Of a DNA stretch of 12,237 bases, positions 1-6,042 are shown in pieces. The DNA lies in the NCBI GenBank assembly GCA_026982235.1, contig JALSHM010000372.1, positions 1-12,237 on the forward strand, read 5' to 3'. Position numbers and translations under genes: made by a program. Source of the stretch: Robiginitomaculum sp. GTDB lineage: Bacteria; Pseudomonadota; Alphaproteobacteria; Caulobacterales; Maricaulaceae. Each line of letters starts with the position of its first letter. The first letter of the stretch is position 1. The notes under the pieces were generated by a model. It was not told the DNA's origin. It made no database searches and saw only the letters and a program-made list of their open reading frames with translations.

Positions 1-1
1 C

Positions 2-616
2 AAAGCCGCCTTCCCGGCGCGCCCGATTGTTTATAGTGTTCCGTCTGGCAATCTCGGCAATCTAACGGGTGGCCTCATTGCGCGTAAAATGGGGGCGCCG
101 ATTGACAAATTTGTCGTTGGCAATAATGCGAATTGCCCGTTTGTAGATTACTTGGAAAGCGGAGAATACACGCCGCGCCCATCCGTACCGACGCTATCCA
201 ATGCTATGGATATTGGCAGGCCTAACAATTTTCCGCGTATTCTTAGCCTTTTTAACGGGGATTATAACCGCATTACCGAAGTTTGCAGTGGCTATGCCTA
301 CACGGACGAACAGACCGAGCGTCATTTACGTCGCACCTATGCCCATGAGAAATATTTGATGTGTCCGCATACGACGGTTGGCCATATGGCTATGCAAGAT
401 TTTGCCGCAAAGTCCCATAAAGCGTACACAAAAATTACTGTCTCAACCGCGCATCCGGCTAAATTCCAAGACGAAGTTGAACTCATTGTCCGCGAAGACA
501 TTCCCCTGCCCGCCGCCCTACAAGCGTCTATAGATGGGCCGTCTCACAAGCATATTATGCCGCCGTCCTTGTTGGATCTGGATGCTTATATCCGGGAAAC
601 TGGCTCGTGCGGCTAA
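2..616 (+). CDS. thrC: Threonine synthase, C-terminal part (5' end outside window)
   Basis: This PLP enzyme converts O-phospho-L-homoserine to threonine and phosphate, the last step of threonine synthesis, in the cytosol. The reading frame is open from base 2, so only about the last 204 residues are present. Visible family marks are the PLP-phosphate-binding stretch VPSGNLGNLTGGLIARKMG at the start, the ESGEYTPRPSVPTLSNAMD segment typical of the long (fungal/Gram-negative type) threonine synthase, CPHTTVGHMA, and STAHPAKF near the C-terminus. The catalytic lysine lies upstream of the window. The ATG at base 89 is internal, not the start. The last 10 nt overlap the GTG start of the following P-loop gene, so the two are probably co-transcribed and translationally coupled. 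Identification is from motif recognition and is secure. Confidence 0.95.
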   Translation, partial: KAAFPARPIVYSVPSGNLGNLTGGLIARKMGAPIDKFVVGNNANCPFVDYLESGEYTPRPSVPTLSNAMDIGRPNNFPRILSLFNGDYNRITEVCSGYAYTDEQTERHLRRTYAHEKYLMCPHTTVGHMAMQDFAAKSHKAYTKITVSTAHPAKFQDEVELIVREDIPLPAALQASIDGPSHKHIMPPSLLDLDAYIRETGSCG

Positions 617-1257
617 CACAAGCCGAATTTGATGAAAAACGCACCCAAGGCACGCTACGCTTGGCGCTTATAGGCATGTCAAATATCGGTAAAAGTTACA
701 CCGCTCAGCGTCTCGTAAGGGCAGAAGGGTTTACGTGTTATGATGTGGATGCGGCAATACAGGCGGAAATGGGTAATCCCAATATGCAGGAAATGGCAAA
801 ATGGATGGGGCACCCTTACACGGACGGCTATGCCAAAAAGGCGGCAAAATACCTTGCCCTTGAAGCCGAGCTTTCCTTGAAAGCCAATACCCAAATTGGC
901 AATCTGATATTAGATACGACGGGCAGTGTTGTTCATATCCCAGACACGGCCAAGCAAAAGCTGAAAGATAATTTCCTAATCGTCTACATCAAAGCCAGCC
1001 CTGCCGACATAGATATACTCACGCAGAGATATTTTAAATATCCCAAACCAACAATTTGGGGCGACAGTTTCCAGAAAATTTCCGGAAAATCCAACCGCGC
1101 ATCACTCTTGACCTGTTATCCGCATTTATTAAAACACCGGGCAAAATTATACGAAAATATGGCAGATATTTCCGTGCAGGCCAGCGTCTTAACCAACCAG
1201 GATTTAAAAGATGCAGACATTCTACCTCTATTACAATCCTGTACAGATAAGGATTAA
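607..1257 (+). CDS. Shikimate-kinase-like P-loop NTPase linked to thrC
   Basis: A 216-aa protein of the shikimate kinase/NMP-kinase fold. Seen: Walker A GMSNIGKS (residues 23-30), the YDVDAAI motif (D46, D48) matching the two aspartates for Mg and substrate in shikimate kinase, and a C-terminal HRAKLYENMADISV segment (about 177-190) like RxPLYxEVAD of that family. The Gly-Gly-Gly substrate loop of true shikimate kinase is replaced by DTTGS (103-107), and the Phe-Arg substrate motif is not recognisable, so the substrate is probably not shikimate. The start is GTG at 607, overlapping thrC by 10 nt; the next in-frame ATG (676) falls inside Walker A and cannot be the start. Location is cytosolic, with no signal peptide. 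Context suggests a job tied to threonine synthesis, perhaps phosphorylating a metabolite. The true reaction is unknown; I do not assign homoserine kinase activity. Confidence 0.8.
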   Translation: MRLTQAEFDEKRTQGTLRLALIGMSNIGKSYTAQRLVRAEGFTCYDVDAAIQAEMGNPNMQEMAKWMGHPYTDGYAKKAAKYLALEAELSLKANTQIGNLILDTTGSVVHIPDTAKQKLKDNFLIVYIKASPADIDILTQRYFKYPKPTIWGDSFQKISGKSNRASLLTCYPHLLKHRAKLYENMADISVQASVLTNQDLKDADILPLLQSCTDKD

Positions 1258-1318
1258 CCCTAAACTACCAAAGCAGTAGCAAGTCCTGTCATTTTTTTGA
1301 GATTGCTTGAACCCACAC

Positions 1319-1347
1319 TTGAACAGTTAGCCTGTTCAGCGTATGAA
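1319..1347 (+). promoter_or_regulatory. Putative tatABC promoter with overlapping palindrome
   Basis: TTGAAC (1319-1324) and TATGAA (1342-1347) are separated by 17 nt, each matching the sigma-70-type consensus at 4 of 6 positions. They lie in the 112-nt gap before tatA and would start RNA about 10 nt before the AGGAG ribosome site (1359-1363). A palindrome, TGAACAG-TTAGC-CTGTTCA (1320-1338), covers the -35 box and spacer, and another TTGAAC lies 12 nt upstream (1307-1312). This looks like an operator arrangement, but no regulator is identified. No convincing terminator for the upstream gene was seen in 1258-1318. Confidence 0.45.
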
Positions 1348-1369
1348 ACAGATAAATTAGGAGTTCATT

Positions 1370-1591
1370 ATGTTTGCAAGTCCGGTACAGTTAATTATTG
1401 TTGGCATTCTTGTGCTTGTGCTATTCGGCGGGCGCGGGAAAATTTCGGCTATTATGGGTGATGTCGCGAAAGGTATTACCAGCTTCAAAAAAGGCCTGAA
1501 AGACGACCCGGATGCTAAGGACGATGCCAAGGCGGAAGAAGCCATAGATATAACTCCGCCCAAAGATAAAAAATCTAAGGCCAAAGAATAA
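1370..1591 (+). CDS. tatA: Twin-arginine translocase subunit TatA
   Basis: TatA polymerises in the inner membrane to form the passage for folded proteins bearing twin-arginine signal peptides. At 73 aa it has normal family length. Seen: a short N-terminal membrane helix (about 5-19) with the conserved polar Gln7 near its start, the LFGGRGK hinge (18-24), an amphipathic helix with SFKKGLK (38-44, matching the conserved Phe39 of E. coli TatA), then a charged Lys/Asp/Glu-rich tail. The ATG is preceded by AGGAG with 6-nt spacing, the clearest ribosome site of the operon. tatB follows 34 nt later, then tatC, the classical order. The order of polar residues (Gln in the helix, not Glu) separates it from TatB. 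Confidence 0.95.
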   Translation: MFASPVQLIIVGILVLVLFGGRGKISAIMGDVAKGITSFKKGLKDDPDAKDDAKAEEAIDITPPKDKKSKAKE

Positions 1592-1625
1592 TATACCCCC
1601 TGCACACCGCCAGAGGTAACACATC

Positions 1626-2039
1626 ATGATCCCGCAGTTAGGTTTCGCAGAAATGCTAATTATCGCCGTCTTGGCGCTAGTCGTAGTTGGGCCCAAAGAC
1701 CTGCCAAAAATGATGCGCACAGCCGGACGATTCATGGCCAAGGTCAAAGCCATGGGCAATGAGTTCAAGGACGCCTTCAACCAAATTGGTGCAGACGAAG
1801 AACTAGCCAATTTGCGCAAGGAAATCGACGAACTGAAATCCTTGGGGCAAATATCCAATCTATCGGACGAAACATTCGAAGAAGATATGCGCGCCCTTGA
1901 TAATGAGTTGCGCGGCGTGGCAAATTCAGACGACGTCACTAATTTGGACGATGATATAAAAGCCTATGACGCCAAGAGAAAAGAAGTTCAGGACAAAAAT
2001 TTGAAGACCAATGATGCAAAGGCAAATGATGACAACTGA
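1626..2039 (+). CDS. tatB: Twin-arginine translocase subunit TatB
   Basis: TatB pairs with TatC to form the receptor for twin-arginine signal peptides in the inner membrane. It has 137 aa. Seen: N-terminal MIPQLGFAEML with the conserved Glu9 in the membrane helix (about 5-21), the GPKDLPK hinge (22-28), a long amphipathic helix (29-55), and a strongly acidic, probably disordered tail rich in Asp/Glu/Lys. GAGG (1613-1616) lies 9 nt before the ATG. The 3' end overlaps the start of tatC, implying coupled translation of the two receptor partners. The LGFAE start and VVVGP motif distinguish it from TatA. Confidence 0.95.
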   Translation: MIPQLGFAEMLIIAVLALVVVGPKDLPKMMRTAGRFMAKVKAMGNEFKDAFNQIGADEELANLRKEIDELKSLGQISNLSDETFEEDMRALDNELRGVANSDDVTNLDDDIKAYDAKRKEVQDKNLKTNDAKANDDN

Positions 2040-2871
2040 GCCTAAAATCGAAACTAAACCTGAAAGAGAAGATAGCGACATAGAAGAGAGTAGCGCCCCC
2101 CTCTTGGAACACCTAAAAGAACTGCGTCAGCGTCTTATCAATGCAATCATTGCCGTCGTCATTGGCTTTACCGTCTGTATGTTTTTTGTACGCTATATTT
2201 TCGACATGCTCGTTAGGCCTTACCAAAAAGCTGTCGATAAAGTGAATATTGACCTGCTCGAAGCAGGTAAGCCCCTGATTGAGGGCAATATGATTTATAC
2301 TCAGGTCTTAGAGAAGTTTTTCGTCAATCTAAAGCTAGCTATGTTCGGCGGTCTTGTCCTAGCTTTCCCAGTCATTGCTTATCAAGTTTACCGTTTTGTA
2401 GCACCAGGGCTGTATAAAAATGAACGCGGCGCATTTTTGCCATACCTGATATTGTCGCCCATATTGTTCATTGCCGGTGCCTCTATGGTGTTCTTCTATA
2501 TTTTCCCATTCGTGTTGGAATTTGGCCTGCGCCAGCAACAAGACTTCTCCACCGGTGCCAGCGTGTCCCTACTCCCAAAGGTTAGCGAATATCTAAGCTT
2601 AGCCACAACACTGTTCTTGGCATTCGGCCTATCGTTCCAATTACCCGTCGTGTTGACATTACTTGGACGCATTGGAGTTGTGAGCGTGGCTGGCTTACGC
2701 AAAGGCCGCCGCTATGCGCTGGTGGGGATATTTCTATTCGCCGCCTTTGCCACTCCGCCAGATCCAATAACACAAATCGCCCTAGGTGGTGCCATCTACC
2801 TGCTCTACGAGATTTCAATCCTCAGTGTGAAATTAGGTGATAAAAAACGCAAAGAACGGGGTGAGGTTTAG
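2029..2871 (+). CDS. tatC: Twin-arginine translocase subunit TatC
   Basis: TatC is the six-helix inner-membrane core of the Tat receptor that binds the twin-arginine signal peptide. Seen: the conserved N-terminal PLLEHLKELRQRL, the YRFVAPGLYKNER motif after helix 2, and the late TPPDPITQIALGGAIYLLYEISI motif; hydrophobic helices spread over the rest. Four in-frame ATGs (2011, 2014, 2026, 2029) precede the conserved part. I chose 2029 because AAAGG (2018-2022) stands 6 nt upstream, the same spacing as for tatA; a start at 2011 would add six residues (MMQRQM) and is possible. Length is 280 aa, typical for the family. The gene overlaps tatB by 11 nt and ends 5 nt before the stop codon of the convergent helicase gene, with no terminator between them. 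Confidence 0.95.
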   Translation: MTTEPKIETKPEREDSDIEESSAPLLEHLKELRQRLINAIIAVVIGFTVCMFFVRYIFDMLVRPYQKAVDKVNIDLLEAGKPLIEGNMIYTQVLEKFFVNLKLAMFGGLVLAFPVIAYQVYRFVAPGLYKNERGAFLPYLILSPILFIAGASMVFFYIFPFVLEFGLRQQQDFSTGASVSLLPKVSEYLSLATTLFLAFGLSFQLPVVLTLLGRIGVVSVAGLRKGRRYALVGIFLFAAFATPPDPITQIALGGAIYLLYEISILSVKLGDKKRKERGEV

Positions 2872-2876
2872 AAAAT

Positions 2877-4517
2877 TTAGCTGTCATCACCACCGAAAAA
2901 CGCTGGCATATTATCGCCGAAACCGCTCTTCGTATTGGCTGGCAAATCGCCTCTTCTACCACGTTTTTGTTGCGGTTTATTGTTAGGTTTTTGATTTCGG
3001 GAAGATTGCTTTTGTGTCGCCGTCTTCTTCTGGTTCTTAGCTGGCTTATAGCGAGAATTATCCGTTTTCTCCTGGGGCTTACCTTGCTGTTTATCTTGGC
3101 TGGCAGGTTTAGCGGATTTAGCTTCCTTGCTTTTATGGCTTTTCTTTTCAGAATGGCTATCAGAACGCCCACGGCTGGTATTGCGTCCGCCGCGACTATT
3201 ATATTTGCCGCCTTTACCCTTACCGCGTCCACCTGATTTTTTATATCGGCTAGACGTGGTCGCAAAGTCCTCAATACCCGGTATTTCGATTTCTTCTATT
3301 TCTTTAAAATTGATCAGTTTCAATATATTTTGGTAATTTTCCCGGTCGCTCGGCATGACAAACATGACCGCTTCACCTTTACGTCCCGCTCGTCCTGTGC
3401 GGCCAATCCGGTGCACATAATCCTCACTATTTCTCGGCACATCATAGTTAAATACATGGGAGACATCCGGAATATCCAGACCACGCGCCGCCACGTCGGA
3501 GGCAACTAAAAACTTTATCTCGCCGCTTTTAAAGCCCTCCAAAGTTTCCATGCGCTGGCTTTGGCGCAAATCGCCATGAATAGGCGCAGCATTATGACCA
3601 TGCACCGTTAGGGACTTGGCAACAATATCTACATCAGTTTTGCGGTTACAAAATACAATACCACTTTTAACTTCATTATTATCAATGACATAGCGCAAAG
3701 CCGTACGCTTTTGCTTGCTGTCATTCCCTGGCATACGAACGATCATTTGCTTAACCGTTTTCGCGGTAATATTTTTGCGCGCGATTTTAACAACATGCGG
3801 TTGGTGCAAAAACTGATCCACAAGTCTTTGGATTTCCGGTGCCATAGTGGCGGAGAAAAACAGGACTTGGCGGGTAAAGGGCGTTTTTTTGAAGATTTCT
3901 TCAATATCCGGGATAAAGCCCATATCCAGCATACGATCCGCTTCGTCGACCACGAGCGCTTGCACACCGTTCAGCATAACTTTGCCGCGTCCAAAATGGT
4001 CGAGCAAACGTCCAGGCGTCGCAATCAGAACATCAACACCCCGGTTTAGAAGCACTTCCTGTTTGGCAAAGGAAACCCCGCCAATCAGCAGCGCCATGCT
4101 TATTTTTAAATATTTACTATAAAGCTCGACATTTTCCGCTACTTGCGCCGCCAATTCGCGGGTTGGGCAGACAATGAGACAGCGCGGCATACGTGCCCGT
4201 GCGCGGCCTTTGGCCAAGCTTTGGATAATCGGCAGGGTAAATGCCCCCGTCTTGCCCGTACCGGTTTGGGCGATACCCAAGACGTCTTTGCGTTCGAGCG
4301 CAGCCTTTATGGCACCGGCTTGTATCGGGGTGGGATGCGTATAGCCAACATCGTCCAAGGCTTTCAAAATTTCAGGCATAAGCCCGAGTTCTTTGAAAGT
4401 TACCTTTGGTGTGTCGTCTGTTTTCGTCTCGTCTTTAGGTGCTTTTTTCGTAGCTGTTTTCACTTTTGCAGTTTTTTTAGCTTTACGAGCGCCTGTTTTG
4501 GCTTTTTCCGCCTTCAT
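2877..4517 (-). CDS. DEAD-box ATP-dependent RNA helicase, RhlE-like, with long basic tail
   Basis: A 546-aa cytosolic helicase that unwinds short RNA duplexes using ATP; family roles include ribosome assembly, mRNA decay and cold adaptation. Motifs in order: F41 and Q motif GYTHPTPIQ (58-66), motif I AQTGTGKT (83-90), Ia PTRELA (118-123), TPGR (167-170), DEAD (191-194), SAT (222-224), VFCN (288-291), ARGLD (344-348), HRIGRTGR (369-376). The first 38 residues are Lys-rich; residues about 425-530 form a low-complexity Gly/Arg/Lys/Ser/Gln tail likely to bind RNA, closing with GFGDNMPAFFGG. All catalytic motifs are intact. The ATG at 4517 is the only sensible start; its ribosome site is weak (AAAAGAA). 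The gene has its own promoter and a roughly 115-nt leader after pdhC. RhlE is the nearest named group, but paralog assignment (RhlE, RhlB, DeaD) cannot be settled by eye. Confidence 0.93.
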   Translation of the reverse strand: MKAEKAKTGARKAKKTAKVKTATKKAPKDETKTDDTPKVTFKELGLMPEILKALDDVGYTHPTPIQAGAIKAALERKDVLGIAQTGTGKTGAFTLPIIQSLAKGRARARMPRCLIVCPTRELAAQVAENVELYSKYLKISMALLIGGVSFAKQEVLLNRGVDVLIATPGRLLDHFGRGKVMLNGVQALVVDEADRMLDMGFIPDIEEIFKKTPFTRQVLFFSATMAPEIQRLVDQFLHQPHVVKIARKNITAKTVKQMIVRMPGNDSKQKRTALRYVIDNNEVKSGIVFCNRKTDVDIVAKSLTVHGHNAAPIHGDLRQSQRMETLEGFKSGEIKFLVASDVAARGLDIPDVSHVFNYDVPRNSEDYVHRIGRTGRAGRKGEAVMFVMPSDRENYQNILKLINFKEIEEIEIPGIEDFATTSSRYKKSGGRGKGKGGKYNSRGGRNTSRGRSDSHSEKKSHKSKEAKSAKPASQDKQQGKPQEKTDNSRYKPAKNQKKTATQKQSSRNQKPNNKPQQKRGRRGDLPANTKSGFGDNMPAFFGGDDS

Positions 4518-4561
4518 TTCTTTTGTCAGTGTCTTACATTCCGGCTCATATTTCCTATATG

Positions 4562-4617
4562 GTTATCCCATACGCAGAGCCTATTCTTCGGGCATAACCC
4601 CGGTGATTCGGGATAAC
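4562..4617 (-). repeat. Inverted repeat in the helicase leader
   Basis: GTTATCCC (4562-4569) and GGGATAAC (4610-4617) are exact complements separated by 40 nt, so the leader RNA of the helicase gene could fold into an 8-bp stem closing a large loop. Inside, a smaller CGGG/CCCG pairing is possible. It lies between the putative promoter and the helicase start. It may act in regulation (RNA-helicase leaders are often structured and cold-responsive) or be chance. Only the complementarity is seen; function is inference. Confidence 0.35.
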
Positions 4618-4640
4618 TACCCTCGGTTAAAATTCGCCGC

Positions 4641-4668
4641 ACAATACCCAGCAAATTCTAAACGTCAA
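4641..4668 (-). promoter_or_regulatory. Putative promoter of the DEAD-box helicase gene
   Basis: On the minus strand, TTGACG (4663-4668) and TATTGT (4641-4646) are 16 nt apart, a good sigma-70-type match (5/6 at -35). RNA would start near 4634, giving a leader of about 115 nt before the ATG at 4517. The promoter lies 28 nt beyond the stop of pdhC, which means the helicase need not depend on read-through from the pdh operon. Confidence 0.5.
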
Positions 4669-4695
4669 GCACGTTATAAGTGTGAGCGCAGAAGA

Positions 4696-6042
4696 CTATA
4701 GCATCATAGTAACGGGTTTTTCGACCAAGCGCTTGAACACCGCCAACCACTGGGCCCCTATGGCACCGTCGACGACCCGGTGGTCGCATGTTACGGTCAC
4801 GGTCATTACGGTAGCAATGGCAAGTTCGCCGTCCCGCACGATGGGGCGCGCTGCCCCTGCCCCGACCGACATTATCATACCTTGGGGCGGGTTGATGATA
4901 GAGCTAAAGGATTTAATCCCCATCATGCCAAGATTAGAGATCGAGAACGTGCCGCCTTGATATTCTTGTGGCTTTAATTTTCGATCGCGGGCGCGGGTGG
5001 CCAAGTCTTTCATTTCAGCGGAGATAATCGCCAGCCCTTTATTCTCGGCTTCGCGCACAATAGGCGTGATTAGCCCGCCGTCTATGGCAACAGCCACCGC
5101 CACATCTGCGTGGTGGTGATAGGCGATACCGTCCGGTGTGAAACTGGCATTAGCTTCGGGCACTTGCTTGAGCGCAATGGCACACGCCCGTATGAGCATA
5201 TCATTGACGGAGATTTTCACGCCCTCAGGTGCTTGCGCATTCAATTCCTTGCGCATGGCCAGCAGAGCATCAATCTCGCAATCAATATTGAGCGGAAAAT
5301 GGGGAATGTCCCGTGCGCTTTCGGTTAGGCGCTTGGCAATAATGCGGCGCATACCGTCCAGTGGCTCTAGCTCATAACTGCCGACAGGAATACCCAGTTT
5401 TTCAAGATAATCCGCACCCCCGCCGCGCAAGGGGCCCAGTTCGGTTGTTGTGGCTTCGGGTGTAGTCGCAGCGACAGGCGCAGTCATTGGCGCAATTTGG
5501 GCATTCTCAACATCCACTTTGATGATGCGACCATTGGGGCCAGAACCAGTAATAGTGGATAAATCCAAACCTTTGTCTTTAGCTATGCGTTTCGCGAGGG
5601 GCGAGGCTTTTATTCTCTCCCCAATATCCCGCTCATCCCGGCGCACGCCGGGATCCACCGCACGGCCTTCATCATGGCGCCCGTTCGACAACGGGGTGAA
5701 CGGTGTAGAGGGTGTTTTTGTGGAATCGGTAACAGGCTCGGCAACCGCAACTGACGAACTCCCACCAACAACATACCCATCCATAACCGAAGCCTCCTCA
5801 CCGTCCTCCAAAAGCACAGCAATGGGCGCGTTGACTTTCACACCCGTAGAGCCCTCAGTCACTAATATCTTGACCAAAACCCCCTCTTCCACGGCTTCGA
5901 TCTCCATAGTGGCTTTGTCGGTCTCAATCTCGGCCAGTACATCGCCAGAGGAAACTTCGTCCCCCTCGGCCACCAGCCACTTAGTCAAATTCCCCTCTTC
6001 CATGGTCGGGGATAAAGCAGGCATCAGGATTTCAATTGGCAT
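4696..6042 (-). CDS. pdhC: Pyruvate dehydrogenase E2, dihydrolipoamide acetyltransferase
   Basis: The 448-aa core subunit of the pyruvate dehydrogenase complex moves acetyl groups from E1 to CoA on a lipoyl arm. Domains: lipoyl domain (1-80) with lipoylated Lys43 in ETDKATME; linker; peripheral-subunit-binding domain (about 143-178, ASPLAKRIAKDKG...GPNGRI); second linker rich in Ala/Thr/Pro; catalytic domain (about 225-448) with SISNLGMMG (367-375) and DHRVVDG (420-426; His421, Asp425). One lipoyl domain only. The start at 6042 is set by AAGGGGG 6 nt upstream and by the family beginning MPxxIxMPALSPTM; an upstream in-frame ATG at 6081 would add 13 aberrant Arg-rich residues. It overlaps pdhB by 11 nt. 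The first linker (about 117-142, PLSNGRHDEGRAVDPGVRRD...) is coded by a palindromic repeat-like insert and is unusually charged compared with typical Ala/Pro linkers. Confidence 0.96.
   Translation of the reverse strand: MPIEILMPALSPTMEEGNLTKWLVAEGDEVSSGDVLAEIETDKATMEIEAVEEGVLVKILVTEGSTGVKVNAPIAVLLEDGEEASVMDGYVVGGSSSVAVAEPVTDSTKTPSTPFTPLSNGRHDEGRAVDPGVRRDERDIGERIKASPLAKRIAKDKGLDLSTITGSGPNGRIIKVDVENAQIAPMTAPVAATTPEATTTELGPLRGGGADYLEKLGIPVGSYELEPLDGMRRIIAKRLTESARDIPHFPLNIDCEIDALLAMRKELNAQAPEGVKISVNDMLIRACAIALKQVPEANASFTPDGIAYHHHADVAVAVAIDGGLITPIVREAENKGLAIISAEMKDLATRARDRKLKPQEYQGGTFSISNLGMMGIKSFSSIINPPQGMIMSVGAGAARPIVRDGELAIATVMTVTVTCDHRVVDGAIGAQWLAVFKRLVEKPVTMML
5635..5695 (-). repeat. Palindromic repeat-like element inside pdhC
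   Basis: Two perfect hairpins lie side by side: ATCCCGGCG-CA-CGCCGGGAT (5635-5654; 9-bp arms, 2-nt loop) and CCCGTT-CGAC-AACGGG (5680-5695; 6-bp arms). The first strongly resembles the dispersed palindrome found in many proteobacterial genomes whose translations read WIPACAGM in one frame; that very peptide appears in an alternate frame here. In the pdhC frame it reads VDPGVRRDE. It falls exactly in the flexible linker between lipoyl and E3-binding domains and keeps the frame open. The family match is from memory; copy number elsewhere in the genome cannot be checked here. Element boundaries are uncertain. Confidence 0.65.

Noticed and set aside
1265..1298. Run of seven T after a short CTAC/GTAG hairpin, as a terminator of the P-loop gene
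   Set aside because: The stem has only 4 bp and is separated from the T-run by about 12 nt.
1309..1324. GAAC-N8-GAAC resembling an alphaproteobacterial LexA box
   Set aside because: The known box is GTTC-N7-GTTC; the spacing here is 8, and tat genes are not expected in the SOS response.
1421..1939. 172-aa minus-strand ORF across tatA and tatB
   Set aside because: Antisense shadow; tatA and tatB are intact on the plus strand with ribosome sites and family motifs.
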